A stretch of DNA of 33,855 nucleotides from an uncultured Eubacteriales bacterium (GTDB taxonomy: Bacteria; Bacillota; Clostridia; Christensenellales; Aristaeellaceae). The translations under genes and the position numbers were made by a program. This document shows, piece after piece, positions 1 to 7,764 of the stretch. Location of the stretch: NCBI GenBank assembly GCA_902789365.1, contig CADANQ010000026.1, forward strand, positions 1-33,855, written 5' to 3'. The first letter of the stretch is position 1. Every line of letters starts with the position of its first letter. The notes beneath the pieces are model-generated. The model was not told the DNA's origin and did no database searches. It worked only from the letters and a program-made list of their open reading frames with translations.

Positions 1-97
1 TCTATGCCAAGTGTACTACTAATTTCCAACTGGATTCTCTTGTAAGACTAACTTCCACTTCCTTACCCCCACTCTGGAAGTTACTTTTGCACTTCAC
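1..97 (-). mobile_element. Outward-facing end of a repeated element (left copy)
   Basis: Bases 70-97 are the exact reverse complement of 33759-33786 at the other end of the window (28 nt, no mismatch). Beyond that, both copies carry a TGGAAGTTAGT motif facing outward, here on the minus strand around 46-57, and a weaker second copy lies around 17-27. Arms 49-57 and 75-83 can pair as a 9-bp hairpin. No coding sequence is visible. A terminal inverted repeat followed by several internal copies of a short motif, with TG just inside the edge of identity, resembles IS21-family ends, but that family assignment is recalled and unverified. The element body would lie outside the window. Confidence 0.7.
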
Positions 98-125
98 TCA
101 TCAAAAAGGCGGGGCGGGAACAAGG

Positions 126-154
126 TAGCCAACACGGGAAAAATGTGATATGAT
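126..154 (+). promoter_or_regulatory. Candidate extended -10 promoter for the 226 gene
   Basis: TATGAT at 149-154 is preceded by TG at 146-147, giving an extended -10. A weak -35, TAGCCA, lies at 126-131 with a 17-nt spacer. It lies about 70 nt upstream of the first gene and just inside the repeat boundary. A perfect 12-bp palindrome, GTCCCCGGGGAC, sits at 178-189 in the presumed leader. Confidence 0.45.
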
Positions 155-225
155 GGTCTTCCGCGGGGATCGATCGGGTCCCCGGGGACGTTGTATGTGT
201 ACACGACCGGCGGGAGGGGAATGGA

Positions 226-759
226 ATGAAGTATTTTCGCAGACTGACCTGGTTCGCGGCCACCCGGCTCCTGGTGGCGGTGGCGGTGCTGGGCATTTTT
301 GTGATGGCTTTTTATTTCTCCATGAACGCGGCCAATATCTATGTGATCCTGAAGGACGGCATGGCCCGGCGGACCCAGGTCATCATGATGGGGGCGGACC
401 CGGAGACACTGCAAAGGTATTTTTCCCCCGTCTGCCTCGCCCAGGACGATATGCTGCGGGTGACCGGGGAAGAGGGATCGGTGTACACCAACTATTACGA
501 CATCACGGGCATCGACCACCGGCTGAACCTGGAATACGTCTGGTGCTGGCCCTGGGACAACACCGCCAGCGCCACCTTTGTGGAAAGGGTGGTGGGCATC
601 GACGGCAGGATCAAATCCTCCCTCCGCGCCCAGGGGCTGGAGATGGGGCTGACGGTATCCCCGCCGGCCTGGGAGACCATCCGTTACGACGCCGTCATGA
701 TCCGGGAGGACGGGCAGTGGATCGTCCGGGACCTGAGCCAGAGGGAGGTGATCCGGTGA
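226..759 (+). CDS. Membrane-anchored protein of unknown function
   Basis: This 177-residue protein has a short basic N-terminus (MKYFRR), one hydrophobic segment at about residues 10-31, and a soluble domain that should face outside the membrane. I recognise no family. The soluble part is rich in aromatic residues and has a YVWCWPW stretch near the middle. The start is preceded by GGAGGGGAATGGA, a strong ribosome binding site. Its stop codon overlaps the GTG start of dusB (GTGA), so the two are translationally coupled. Coupling to a tRNA-modification gene does not by itself suggest a function. Confidence 0.75.
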   Translation: MKYFRRLTWFAATRLLVAVAVLGIFVMAFYFSMNAANIYVILKDGMARRTQVIMMGADPETLQRYFSPVCLAQDDMLRVTGEEGSVYTNYYDITGIDHRLNLEYVWCWPWDNTASATFVERVVGIDGRIKSSLRAQGLEMGLTVSPPAWETIRYDAVMIREDGQWIVRDLSQREVIR

Positions 760-1709
760 GCGGCAGGGACGTACCGGTTTATCTTGCGCCGATGGCCGGG
801 GTCACCGACTGCGTTTTCAGGAGGCTGTGCTTTGAGCACGGCTGCGACGGCGCCACCACCGAGATGATCAGCGCCCAGGGCTATATGACCGCCCCAAAGG
901 CCCTTGAGGCCTACGGCAATCTGTTGAAGGTCCTGCCGGGGGAAGGCCCGGTGACCGCGCAGATTTTCGGCCGGGAACCGAAATGGTTCGCCATGGCCGC
1001 GGATGTGCTGACGCAGCTTCAGCTGTTCGCGGGCATCGATATCAACATGGGCTGCCCGGCCCACAAGGTGACGGGCGGCGGAAACGGCAGCGCCCTGATG
1101 CGGGACCCGGACCTTTGCGGGAGGATCGTGGAGGCGGCGGTCAAAAACACGGCGCTCCCGGTGACGGTGAAAATGCGTCTTGGCTGGAACGGGGACAGCG
1201 TGACCGCGACGGAAGTGGCCGGGGCGGTCGAGGAGGCCGGCGCTTCCGGCATTACGGTGCACGGGCGGACAAGGGACCAGTTTTATTCCGGGAAGGCGGA
1301 CAGGGAAATGATCGGCCGGGTCAAGGCCGCCGTAAAGATTCCCGTGTGCGCCAACGGGGACATCGACAGCGGGGAAAGCGCCCTGGACATGCTGAAGACG
1401 ACGGGCTGCGATTCCCTGGCCGTGGGCCGGGCCGCCCTGGGAAACCCGTGGATATTTGAGGAGATCCACGCCTATCTCAGGGGCGAGGAATACCATAGGC
1501 CCTCCTACGCCGAGGTGATGGCCACGGCCCTCCGGCAGGCGGAGGAAATGGCCGAATGGAAGGGCGAGCACCGGGCGGTGCTTGAGATGCGCAAGCATTT
1601 TTCCTGGTATATCGCTTTTCGCCGCGGCGCCGCGAAGCTGCGCACCCGGATCAACTGCGCGGAAAGCCTGGACGAGGTGCGGGCGCTGCTTTCCGAGCTT
1701 GAGGACTGA
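756..1709 (+). CDS. dusB: tRNA-dihydrouridine synthase
   Basis: This FMN enzyme reduces uridines in tRNA to dihydrouridine. The protein is 317 residues, normal for bacterial Dus proteins. It opens with the family motif YLAPMAGVTD (residues 9-18). The catalytic cysteine is C100 in NMGCP. Further on are a VKMRLGW segment, an HGRTRDQFYSG substrate/FMN segment, ANGDI and GRAALGNPW, all typical FMN-barrel signatures. The frame stays open upstream to 150, but that part has no homology-like sequence. The GTG at 756 has GGAGG at 744-748 and overlaps the stop of the preceding gene, so I use it. The dusB subtype is by overall resemblance to Firmicutes proteins. No convincing terminator follows, only a T-rich stretch near 1723-1750. 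Confidence 0.93.
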   Translation: MSGRDVPVYLAPMAGVTDCVFRRLCFEHGCDGATTEMISAQGYMTAPKALEAYGNLLKVLPGEGPVTAQIFGREPKWFAMAADVLTQLQLFAGIDINMGCPAHKVTGGGNGSALMRDPDLCGRIVEAAVKNTALPVTVKMRLGWNGDSVTATEVAGAVEEAGASGITVHGRTRDQFYSGKADREMIGRVKAAVKIPVCANGDIDSGESALDMLKTTGCDSLAVGRAALGNPWIFEEIHAYLRGEEYHRPSYAEVMATALRQAEEMAEWKGEHRAVLEMRKHFSWYIAFRRGAAKLRTRINCAESLDEVRALLSELED

Positions 1710-1785
1710 GGGACGGAACGGTGTTTTTTTCTCTTGTTTTCGTTTTTAATGTCTCCCGCGCCGTTTCAAAATTTGTTTTTAACGG

Positions 1786-1814
1786 TTGACAATCATGACG
1801 CGGACCATTATAAT
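1786..1814 (+). promoter_or_regulatory. Consensus sigma-70/SigA promoter for yceD-rpmF
   Basis: TTGACA at 1786-1791 and TATAAT at 1809-1814 are both perfect matches, with the ideal 17-nt spacer. Transcription should start near 1821, leaving a leader of only about 23 nt before the TTG start at 1844. It sits in an AT-rich gap in otherwise GC-rich sequence. It suits the high expression expected for a ribosomal protein gene. Confidence 0.88.
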
Positions 1815-1843
1815 ATTTTAGGTCTCGAATGGAGTGATGCTTT

Positions 1844-2389
1844 TTGCTGCTGGATGTTTCCATGGCCATTAAGTCGGAAGGGGAGGAATTTCCCTTTCTC
1901 CATCGGGATGAAATCCCTCCGCAGGAGATCTTCGGTGACACGGTCACCTTCGAAGGCGTCCTGATGAGCGGATTTTACAGTCTGGAGGGAAAGGCGCTGC
2001 GCCTGAGGGGGACGCTGGAAACGACGGCCCGCGGCAGATGCGCGGCGTGCCTTAATCCGGTCGCCCTGCCCATCCGGGTGGAATTCGACGAATCCTTCCG
2101 CCATATGGACCGCCGGGAAGCCCTGGCGGAACGCGCGAAGGACACGGACGGCGCACAGGGGCTTGAAGAAGAACGCCTTGCCTTTGAGGGCTCCAAAGTG
2201 GAGCTTTCTCATCTGGCGTTGACTCTCGCGGTGCTGGAATTGCCCATGCGGCTCCTTTGCGATCCGCCGTGTGACGCGATGAAGGCCCTGCGGGAAGATA
2301 ATCCCACGCATGCTTGCCAGAAGGAATTGCCCGACCAGCATCCTTTTTCGGCATTGCAGCAATTGCTGACAAAGGATCAGGAGGTGTAA
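1844..2389 (+). CDS. yceD: DUF177 (YceD/YlbN) family protein
   Basis: This 181-residue protein belongs to the DUF177 family, whose gene commonly precedes rpmF in bacteria and which has been linked to 23S rRNA and ribosome assembly. A CAACLNPV motif near residues 66-73 matches the first cysteine pair of the family. The second site is less canonical: C-x3-C in LLCDPPCD, then a cysteine in THACQ. The start is TTG at 1844, nine bases after GGAG (1831-1834) and just downstream of the consensus promoter. An in-frame ATG at 1862 is the alternative. The stop is 2 nt before the rpmF ATG, so the two genes form an operon. Confidence 0.85.
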   Translation: MLLDVSMAIKSEGEEFPFLHRDEIPPQEIFGDTVTFEGVLMSGFYSLEGKALRLRGTLETTARGRCAACLNPVALPIRVEFDESFRHMDRREALAERAKDTDGAQGLEEERLAFEGSKVELSHLALTLAVLELPMRLLCDPPCDAMKALREDNPTHACQKELPDQHPFSALQQLLTKDQEV

Positions 2390-2391
2390 TC

Positions 2392-2586
2392 ATGGCTCTG
2401 CCTAAGGAGAAAGTATCGAAAGCGCGTGGACGCAGCCGTCGTGCCAACTGGAAACTGAACGCCCCCACCCTGGTGGAGTGCAAACAGTGCCATCAGCTGA
2501 AGCTGGCCCATCGTGTCTGCAAGCATTGCGGATACTATGACGGCAAGCAGATCATCGACATGGACAAAGAAAAGAAGGAAGCCTGA
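2392..2586 (+). CDS. rpmF: 50S ribosomal protein L32
   Basis: This 64-residue protein has the usual L32 length. It begins MALPKEKVSKARGRSRRA, the conserved basic N-terminus, and carries a CKQC...CKHC zinc ribbon, the zinc-binding (C+) version of L32. The start ATG at 2392 has AGGAGGTG about 6 nt upstream, overlapping the end of the DUF177 gene. The frame is open further upstream, but that part is the overlap with yceD and is not family-like. Transcription should come from the promoter at 1786-1814. Confidence 0.96.
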   Translation: MALPKEKVSKARGRSRRANWKLNAPTLVECKQCHQLKLAHRVCKHCGYYDGKQIIDMDKEKKEA

Positions 2587-2629
2587 GATGATCCGGCCGC
2601 CCCGGGCGGCATGTAAAATGCAAACAGGC

Positions 2630-2861
2630 CCTGCGATGGGAAGGAGTACCTGCGCAACCCCCTGAAAGAGAGGACGGCTCACCGGCTGAAAGGCCGTCCG
2701 GGAAGGAGCGCGGGGAAGGTCGTCCCGGAGGGCGGCAGGTGAACGGAGTAGTCTGCCCGCCGGCGAGCGATAAACGCCGATGAGGCGGTCCCCCCGGGGA
2801 CCGTGAATAAAGGTGGTACCACGGAACGATCCGTCCTTTGGGATGGGGCGTTCCTTTTTTT
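2630..2861 (+). promoter_or_regulatory. T-box leader of valS (tRNA-Val sensing)
   Basis: The 293-nt gap before valS holds a complete T-box. Stem I has GATGGGAAGGAGTA on its 5' side (about 2637-2650) and an AGAGAGG bulge-like segment (about 2666-2672). GAAGGTC on the 3' side places a GTC valine codon at 2719-2721 as the likely specifier; a second GTC follows directly at 2722-2724. The antiterminator bulge is TGGTACCACGG at 2814-2824. Its TGGT matches an A73 discriminator, as in tRNA-Val. A competing terminator follows at 2823-2861. Uncharged tRNA-Val should favour the antiterminator and switch valS on. Bases 2587-2629 hold nothing recognisable. Confidence 0.93.
2823..2861 (+). terminator. Regulated intrinsic terminator of the valS T-box
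   Basis: GGAACG at 2823-2828 pairs with CGTTCC at 2849-2854. The inner arm extends through TCCGTCC and GGGATGG with one mismatch and G-U pairs, and seven T residues follow (2855-2861). The 5' arm shares bases with the antiterminator bulge, as expected for mutually exclusive structures. Confidence 0.88.
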
Positions 2862-2879
2862 ATCTGACGGAGGGATAGT

Positions 2880-5606
2880 ATGACGGAAAAACAGACGGCC
2901 TTTGAAATGGCCAAGGCCTATGACCCCGCGAAAATCGAAAAGGATACCTATGAGCGCTGGGAATCCTCCGGCGCCTTCATCGCCCGCCGCGAGGAGGGGA
3001 AAAAGCCCTTCACCATCATGATGCCGCCCCCCAACGTGACGGGGCAATTGCACATGGGCCACGCGATGGACTGCACGCTGCAGGATTCCCTGGTACGCTT
3101 CCACCGCATGAAGGGCGACCCCACATTGTGGCTGCCCGGCACCGACCACGCCGCCATCGCCACCGAGGCCCGGGTGGTGGACCAGATCCGCTCCGAGGGG
3201 CTCAGCAAGGAAACGCTGGGCCGCGAGGGCTTTCTTAAGCGCGCCTGGGCCTGGAAGGAAGAATACGGCGGACGCATCACCCGCCAGCTGCGCCGCATGG
3301 GCTCCTCCTGCGACTGGACGCGGGAGCGCTTCACCATGGACGAGGGCTGTTCCAGGGCGGTGCGGGAGGTGTTCTGCCGCCTGTACGAAAAGAAGCTGAT
3401 CTACCGGGGCGCGCGCCTTGTGAACTGGTGTCCCTGCTGCGGATCGTCCCTTTCCGATATCGAGGTGGAGTACACCGAGCAGGACGGCCATTTCTGGCAT
3501 CTGCTCTACCCGGTGAAGGAGACCGGCGAAATGCTGGAGCTGGCCACCACCCGCCCCGAAACCATGCTGGGCGACACCGCGGTGGCGATCAACCCCGGGG
3601 ACGAGCGCTATAAGCACCTGCACGGGTGCCACGTGATCCTGCCCCTGGTGGGCAGGGAGATCCCCATCGTCTGCGACGAGCACGCCGACATGACCAAGGG
3701 CACCGGCGTCGTGAAAATCACGCCGGCCCACGACCCCAACGACTACGAGGTGGGGCAGAGGCATAATCTTGAGATCGTGCGCGTCTTCACCTACGACGGC
3801 AGGATGACCGGCGCGGAGGAAAAAGCCGAAAACGACGAGCTCTTTGCCTCCGGCAAGGCCGCCGTGGGCGAGGCGCGGGTGATGGATACCGGCAAATACG
3901 CCCATATGACCACCGGGGAATGCCGCAAGGCCATCGTGAAGGACCTGGAGGAGGGCGGATACCTGAAATCCGTCGAGGACCTGAAGCACGAGGTGGGCAC
4001 CTGCTATCGCTGCCATGCCAACATCGAACCGATGATCGCCAGCCAGTGGTTTGTCAGAATGGCGCCTCTGGCGGAGCCGGCCATCGCGGCGGTGAAGAAG
4101 GGCGAGACCCGGTTCGTGCCTGAAAGGTTCACCCGCAACTACCTGAACTGGATGGAGAATATCCGCGACTGGTGCATCAGCCGCCACCTGTGGTGGGGCC
4201 ACCGCATCCCCGCCTGGTACTGCGACGACTGCGGCGAGATCACCGTCAGCCGTCAGGATATCTGCGCCTGCGGAAAGTGCGGAAGCAAAAACATCCGCCA
4301 GGACGAGGACGTGCTGGATACCTGGTTCTCCAGCGCCCTGTGGCCCTTCTCCACCCTGGGCTGGCCGGACGAAACCGAGGATTTGAAGTACTTCTATCCC
4401 ACCAGCACCCTGGTGACGGGCTATGACATCATCTTCTTCTGGGTGGCGAGGATGATCTTCTCCGGCATCGAGCAGATGGGGCAGCCGCCCTTTGACACCG
4501 TGGTGATTCACGGCCTGGTGAGGGATTCCCTGGGCAGGAAGATGTCCAAATCCCTGGGCAACGGCATCGATCCCCTGGAGATCATCGACAAGTACGGCGC
4601 CGACGCGCTGCGCTTCTCCCTGGTGATGGGCATCAGCCCCGGGAACGACACCCGCTATTCCACCGAAAAGGTGGAGATGGCCCGGAACTTCGCCAACAAG
4701 GTGTGGAACGCCAGCCGCTTCGTGCTGATGAACATGGGCGATGCCGCGCCCGAACTGGACCGCGCCATGCTTACGGCGGAGGACAAGTGGATCCTGACCC
4801 GGTACACCGAAACGGTGCGCCAGGTGACCGAATACTTCGACGCGGCCGATTACGGCCTGGCGGCCCAGAAGCTTTACGACTTCGCCTGGAGCGAATTCTG
4901 CGACTGGTATATCGAACTGTCGAAGAGCGCCCTTCTTGGAGACGACGAAAAGAAAAAGGACAACGCCCGGGCGGTGCTTTTGACGGTGCTCTCCGGCCTG
5001 CTGCGCCTTCTGCATCCGCTGATGCCCTTCGTGACCGAAGAGGTGTTCTCCTATCTGCCCGGGCAGGAGAATAAGAGCTGCATGCTGTCCGCGTGGCCCG
5101 AGGCCGACGAAAGCCTGGAATTCCCCGAAGCCTGCTTCAGAATGGAGGGCGTCATGGATATGGTGCGCGCCATCCGCAACCTGAGGAGCGGCATGAACGT
5201 GCAGGCCGGGCACCGGGCGAGGCTGATGGTCCGTCCCGCCGAGGGCTGGGCCGAAACGCTTATGAGCGAGGAAAGCGCTTTTAAGCGCCTGGCCGCCGTC
5301 ACCGAGGAGATCCTCCTCGGCGAAAATGAAAAACCCGGCGAAAAGACCGTGGGCGCCGTGACCGCGGCGGGCGAGTTCTTTATCCCCCTGGGCGAATTGG
5401 TGGACCTCGCGGCCGAGCGCAAGCGCCTGACCAAGGAAAAGGAACGGCTCGAGGGCGAAATCAAGCGGGGCGAGGGCAAGCTGAACAACGCCGGCTTCGT
5501 TTCCAAGGCCCCCGCGGCCCTGGTGGAAAGCGAAAAGCAGAAGATCGAAACCAACAGGCAGATGCTCGCGGCCCTGGAAAAGCAATTGAGCGAGCTGGAA
5601 GCGTAA
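2880..5606 (+). CDS. valS: Valyl-tRNA synthetase
   Basis: This class I synthetase attaches valine to tRNA-Val. At 908 residues it has the usual length. The HIGH signature is HMGH at residues 58-61, and KMSKS is at 554-558. The editing (CP1) domain lies between them and contains the conserved TTRPETMLGDTA segment. Cysteine clusters CPCC, CYRC and CDDC...CGKC suggest bound zinc. The C-terminal 60 or so residues are a charged coiled coil, the typical ValRS arm. The ATG at 2880 follows GGAGG at 2869-2873. Expression should be controlled by the T-box just upstream. Confidence 0.97.
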   Translation: MTEKQTAFEMAKAYDPAKIEKDTYERWESSGAFIARREEGKKPFTIMMPPPNVTGQLHMGHAMDCTLQDSLVRFHRMKGDPTLWLPGTDHAAIATEARVVDQIRSEGLSKETLGREGFLKRAWAWKEEYGGRITRQLRRMGSSCDWTRERFTMDEGCSRAVREVFCRLYEKKLIYRGARLVNWCPCCGSSLSDIEVEYTEQDGHFWHLLYPVKETGEMLELATTRPETMLGDTAVAINPGDERYKHLHGCHVILPLVGREIPIVCDEHADMTKGTGVVKITPAHDPNDYEVGQRHNLEIVRVFTYDGRMTGAEEKAENDELFASGKAAVGEARVMDTGKYAHMTTGECRKAIVKDLEEGGYLKSVEDLKHEVGTCYRCHANIEPMIASQWFVRMAPLAEPAIAAVKKGETRFVPERFTRNYLNWMENIRDWCISRHLWWGHRIPAWYCDDCGEITVSRQDICACGKCGSKNIRQDEDVLDTWFSSALWPFSTLGWPDETEDLKYFYPTSTLVTGYDIIFFWVARMIFSGIEQMGQPPFDTVVIHGLVRDSLGRKMSKSLGNGIDPLEIIDKYGADALRFSLVMGISPGNDTRYSTEKVEMARNFANKVWNASRFVLMNMGDAAPELDRAMLTAEDKWILTRYTETVRQVTEYFDAADYGLAAQKLYDFAWSEFCDWYIELSKSALLGDDEKKKDNARAVLLTVLSGLLRLLHPLMPFVTEEVFSYLPGQENKSCMLSAWPEADESLEFPEACFRMEGVMDMVRAIRNLRSGMNVQAGHRARLMVRPAEGWAETLMSEESAFKRLAAVTEEILLGENEKPGEKTVGAVTAAGEFFIPLGELVDLAAERKRLTKEKERLEGEIKRGEGKLNNAGFVSKAPAALVESEKQKIETNRQMLAALEKQLSELEA

Positions 5607-5612
5607 AAAGGG

Positions 5613-5640
5613 CCGTACTGGGACCGGTACGGATATTTCA
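5613..5640 (+). terminator. Possible weak terminator after valS
   Basis: CCGTAC (5613-5618) can pair with GTACGG (5627-5632), followed by ATATTT. The stem is only 6 bp and the T-tract is poor, so the call is tentative. Confidence 0.3.
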
Positions 5641-5662
5641 TGATCCGCGGCCGGTTTCAGGA

Positions 5663-5697
5663 CCCGTTCTCCCGTCCCCCGGGGACGGGAGAACGGG
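5663..5697. repeat. 35-bp perfect palindrome between valS and rsmH
   Basis: Arms of 17 nt, 5663-5679 and 5681-5697, are perfect reverse complements around one central base at 5680. As RNA this gives a stem of about 15-16 bp with a minimal loop. It ends 25 nt before the rsmH start, and no T-run follows, so it is not a normal intrinsic terminator. It could be an mRNA processing or stabilising stem, or a DNA-level site. Confidence 0.75.
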
Positions 5698-5722
5698 ATA
5701 TCACAGGATCTCGGAGGAAAAA

Positions 5723-6658
5723 ATGGCGTTCCATCATGAACCGGTGATGCCGCGGGAGATTATCGAATACCTCCGGCCCGGCCCGGGAGGCGTATTTGCC
5801 GACGGCACCCTGGGCGGCGGCGGTCACAGCGCCCTGATCCTCGAAAAAATGGGCGAGGGGACGCTTTACGGCATCGACCGGGATCCGGCCGCCCTGGAGG
5901 CGGCGTCGGAGAGGCTGAAGGGATATCCCGGCTTTCGCGCGATCCACGGCAATTTCCACGACGTCAAAAAACTGCTGCCGGAAGGGATCCTGCTGGACGG
6001 GGGATTGCTGGACCTGGGCGTTTCAAGTCACCAGATCGATACCCCGGAAAGGGGCTTCAGCTTCCACGAGGACGCGCCGCTGGACATGCGCATGGACCCG
6101 ACCTCGGGCATGACCGCAGCCCGCTGGCTGAATACAGTGGACGAAAAGGAATTCGCCAGGGTTCTTTACGAATACGCCGACGAAAAATGGGCGGCGCGCA
6201 TCGCGCGCATCCTTACTGAAAAACGCCGGGAAAAGCCCCTTGAGACCACCTTCGACCTGGTCGGGGTGGTGGACGCGGCCATCCCGAAGGCGGTCAGGCG
6301 GAAGGAAGAGGGCCACAGCGCCCGCAGGACCTTCCAGGCCGTGCGCATCGCCGTCAACGACGAGATCGCGCCGCTGGAAAAGGCGCTGAACGACTGGGTC
6401 GGCCTGCTCCGGCCCGGAGGGCGGCTGTGCGTTCTGACCTTCCATTCCATCGAGGACCGGGTGGTGAAGCAGGCCTTCAGGAAGATGCAGAACCCCTGCA
6501 CCTGCCCGCCCAAAGCGCCTGTCTGCGTCTGCGGCAAAAAGCCCCTCGGAAAGGTTCTGGGGGGAGGCGCGGTCAAGCCGTCGCCGGAGGAAATCGCTGC
6601 AAACCCCCGCAGCCACTCGGCGGTGCTGAGGGTGTTTGAAAGAGGCGCCTTCCGATGA
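5723..6658 (+). CDS. rsmH: 16S rRNA (cytosine-1402-N4)-methyltransferase
   Basis: RsmH (MraW) uses SAM to methylate N4 of C1402 in the decoding centre of 16S rRNA. The 311-residue length is normal. Signatures are HEPVM at residues 5-9, the SAM-binding DGTLGGGGHS, LLDLGVSSHQID, and LTFHSIEDRVVK near the C-terminus, followed by a cysteine-rich CTCPP...CVCGKKP segment common in Firmicutes versions. The start follows CGGAGGAAAAA. The gene usually heads the division and cell-wall cluster with mraZ and ftsL, but here it is followed by rsmI. Confidence 0.96.
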   Translation: MAFHHEPVMPREIIEYLRPGPGGVFADGTLGGGGHSALILEKMGEGTLYGIDRDPAALEAASERLKGYPGFRAIHGNFHDVKKLLPEGILLDGGLLDLGVSSHQIDTPERGFSFHEDAPLDMRMDPTSGMTAARWLNTVDEKEFARVLYEYADEKWAARIARILTEKRREKPLETTFDLVGVVDAAIPKAVRRKEEGHSARRTFQAVRIAVNDEIAPLEKALNDWVGLLRPGGRLCVLTFHSIEDRVVKQAFRKMQNPCTCPPKAPVCVCGKKPLGKVLGGGAVKPSPEEIAANPRSHSAVLRVFERGAFR

Positions 6659-6683
6659 TTGCGGAGACATCGCGTTTTTAAGA

Positions 6684-6710
6684 GGTCCGCTTTCTGCGGG
6701 CCCGGCTTTT
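6684..6710 (+). terminator. Possible weak terminator after rsmH
   Basis: GGTCCGC (6684-6690) can pair with GCGGGCC (6696-6702), including one G-U pair, across a 5-nt loop; CGGCTTTT follows. It is short, and it lies only 20 nt before the rsmI start, so it may attenuate rather than separate the two genes. Confidence 0.3.
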
Positions 6711-6729
6711 ATATCATGGAGAAGAAATT

Positions 6730-7599
6730 ATGAGCGCCTTGTATGTGGTGGCGACCCCCATCGGCAACCTGGGGGACATGAGCCCCCGGGCGGTGGAAAC
6801 GCTGAAAAGCGTGGGCCTGATCGCCGCCGAGGATACCCGGGTGACGCTGAAATTGCTGAACCATTTTGATATTCACACGCCCCTCGTCAGCTGTCATCAG
6901 CACAATGAGGAGAACATGGGCCCCCGGATCTGCGAAAGGATGATTTCGGAGGGCATCGACTGCGCCCTGGTGACCGACGCCGGGACGCCCGCGGTGTCCG
7001 ACCCGGGGACGTACCTTGTGAAGGCCTGCGCCGAAAGGGGCATTCCCGTGTACGCGGTGGCGGGCCCCTCGGCCATGGCCGCGGCGGTGTCGGTCAGCGG
7101 GTTCGACTTGCGGGAGTTCACCTTTTTCGGTTTTCTTCCCCGGGAGAAAAAGGACCTGGAGGAAAAGCTTTTGTCCATGCGGGGGCATCACCGCGGCGCG
7201 GTGGTCCACGAAAGTCCCTACCGGATCAAGGACCTGATCGCGGCGGTGGAAAAAACCCTGCCGGAGGCCAGGCTTTCGGTCAGCTGCGATCTGACCAAGC
7301 TGCACGAAACCACCCTTCGGGGCTCGCCCTCCGCGGTGCTCGCGGAGCTTTCGGCCAACGAAAAAAGCGATAAGGGCGAGTACTGCGTGGTGATGGACCT
7401 GCGCGCCTGCCCCGCGGCTGAGGCTCCGGCCCAAAGCGGCGCGTCCATGGAGGCACGGCTTATCGAAAAAATGCTGTCCGGCCTGTCGCTGAGGGAAGCG
7501 CGGGAAAGCCTGGCGGCCGAAGGCGAAAAAAAGAACGCCGTATACGCGGCGTCCCTGAACGTAAGAAAATACCTGGACGATATCGGCGCGGAAGTATAA
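6730..7599 (+). CDS. rsmI: 16S rRNA (cytidine-1402-2'-O)-methyltransferase
   Basis: RsmI, a tetrapyrrole-methylase-fold enzyme, adds the 2'-O-methyl group to C1402 of 16S rRNA. The protein is 289 residues. It begins LYVVATPIGNLGDMSPRA, followed by AAEDTRVT, VTDAGTPAVSDPG, AGPSA and FFGFLPR, in the order expected for the family. LTKLHET marks the second half. The start is preceded by GGAGAAG. It lies directly after rsmH, whose product modifies the base of the same nucleotide, so together they would make m4Cm1402. The stop codon lies inside the loop of its terminator. Confidence 0.96.
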   Translation: MSALYVVATPIGNLGDMSPRAVETLKSVGLIAAEDTRVTLKLLNHFDIHTPLVSCHQHNEENMGPRICERMISEGIDCALVTDAGTPAVSDPGTYLVKACAERGIPVYAVAGPSAMAAAVSVSGFDLREFTFFGFLPREKKDLEEKLLSMRGHHRGAVVHESPYRIKDLIAAVEKTLPEARLSVSCDLTKLHETTLRGSPSAVLAELSANEKSDKGEYCVVMDLRACPAAEAPAQSGASMEARLIEKMLSGLSLREARESLAAEGEKKNAVYAASLNVRKYLDDIGAEV

Positions 7600-7617
7600 A
7601 GCTTCCGCGCTGTTTTC
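7586..7617 (+). terminator. Intrinsic terminator of rsmI
   Basis: GCGCGGAAG (7586-7594) pairs perfectly with CTTCCGCGC (7602-7610), followed by TGTTTTCATTT. The rsmI stop codon (7597-7599) lies in the 7-nt loop. Confidence 0.8.
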
Positions 7618-7710
7618 ATTTCGCGGACATCACGCCGATTTTCCCGCCGCCCTCAAAAAAGTCGGTTCATGTCCGGGTTCATTCGGTTATGATATTTAAG
7701 ATGCAGGCGC

Positions 7711-7746
7711 AAAAACGCGGCGGGGACGGTTTCCGTTCCCGCCGCG
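7711..7746 (-). terminator. Intrinsic terminator of the malate operon
   Basis: Read on the minus strand, a 13-bp GCGGCGGG-type stem with one mismatch (arms 7733-7745 and 7717-7729) is followed by five T residues (7711-7715 on the plus strand are A). It lies about 20 nt past the transporter stop codon. Bases 7618-7710, between the convergent units, hold nothing I recognise. Confidence 0.85.
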
Positions 7747-7764
7747 CAGCGCGTTAAGGATTTA

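Noticed and set aside
150..755. N-terminal extension of dusB
   Set aside because: It overlaps the upstream membrane protein, is full of Gly, Arg and Pro with no domain, and the GTG at 756 has a good ribosome binding site.
1723..1745. T-rich tract after dusB as an intrinsic terminator
   Set aside because: No stable hairpin precedes the T-runs.
2679..5585. 968-residue open frame on the minus strand opposite valS
   Set aside because: It is a GC-rich antisense frame with no recognisable domain; valS on the other strand has all its motifs and a T-box.
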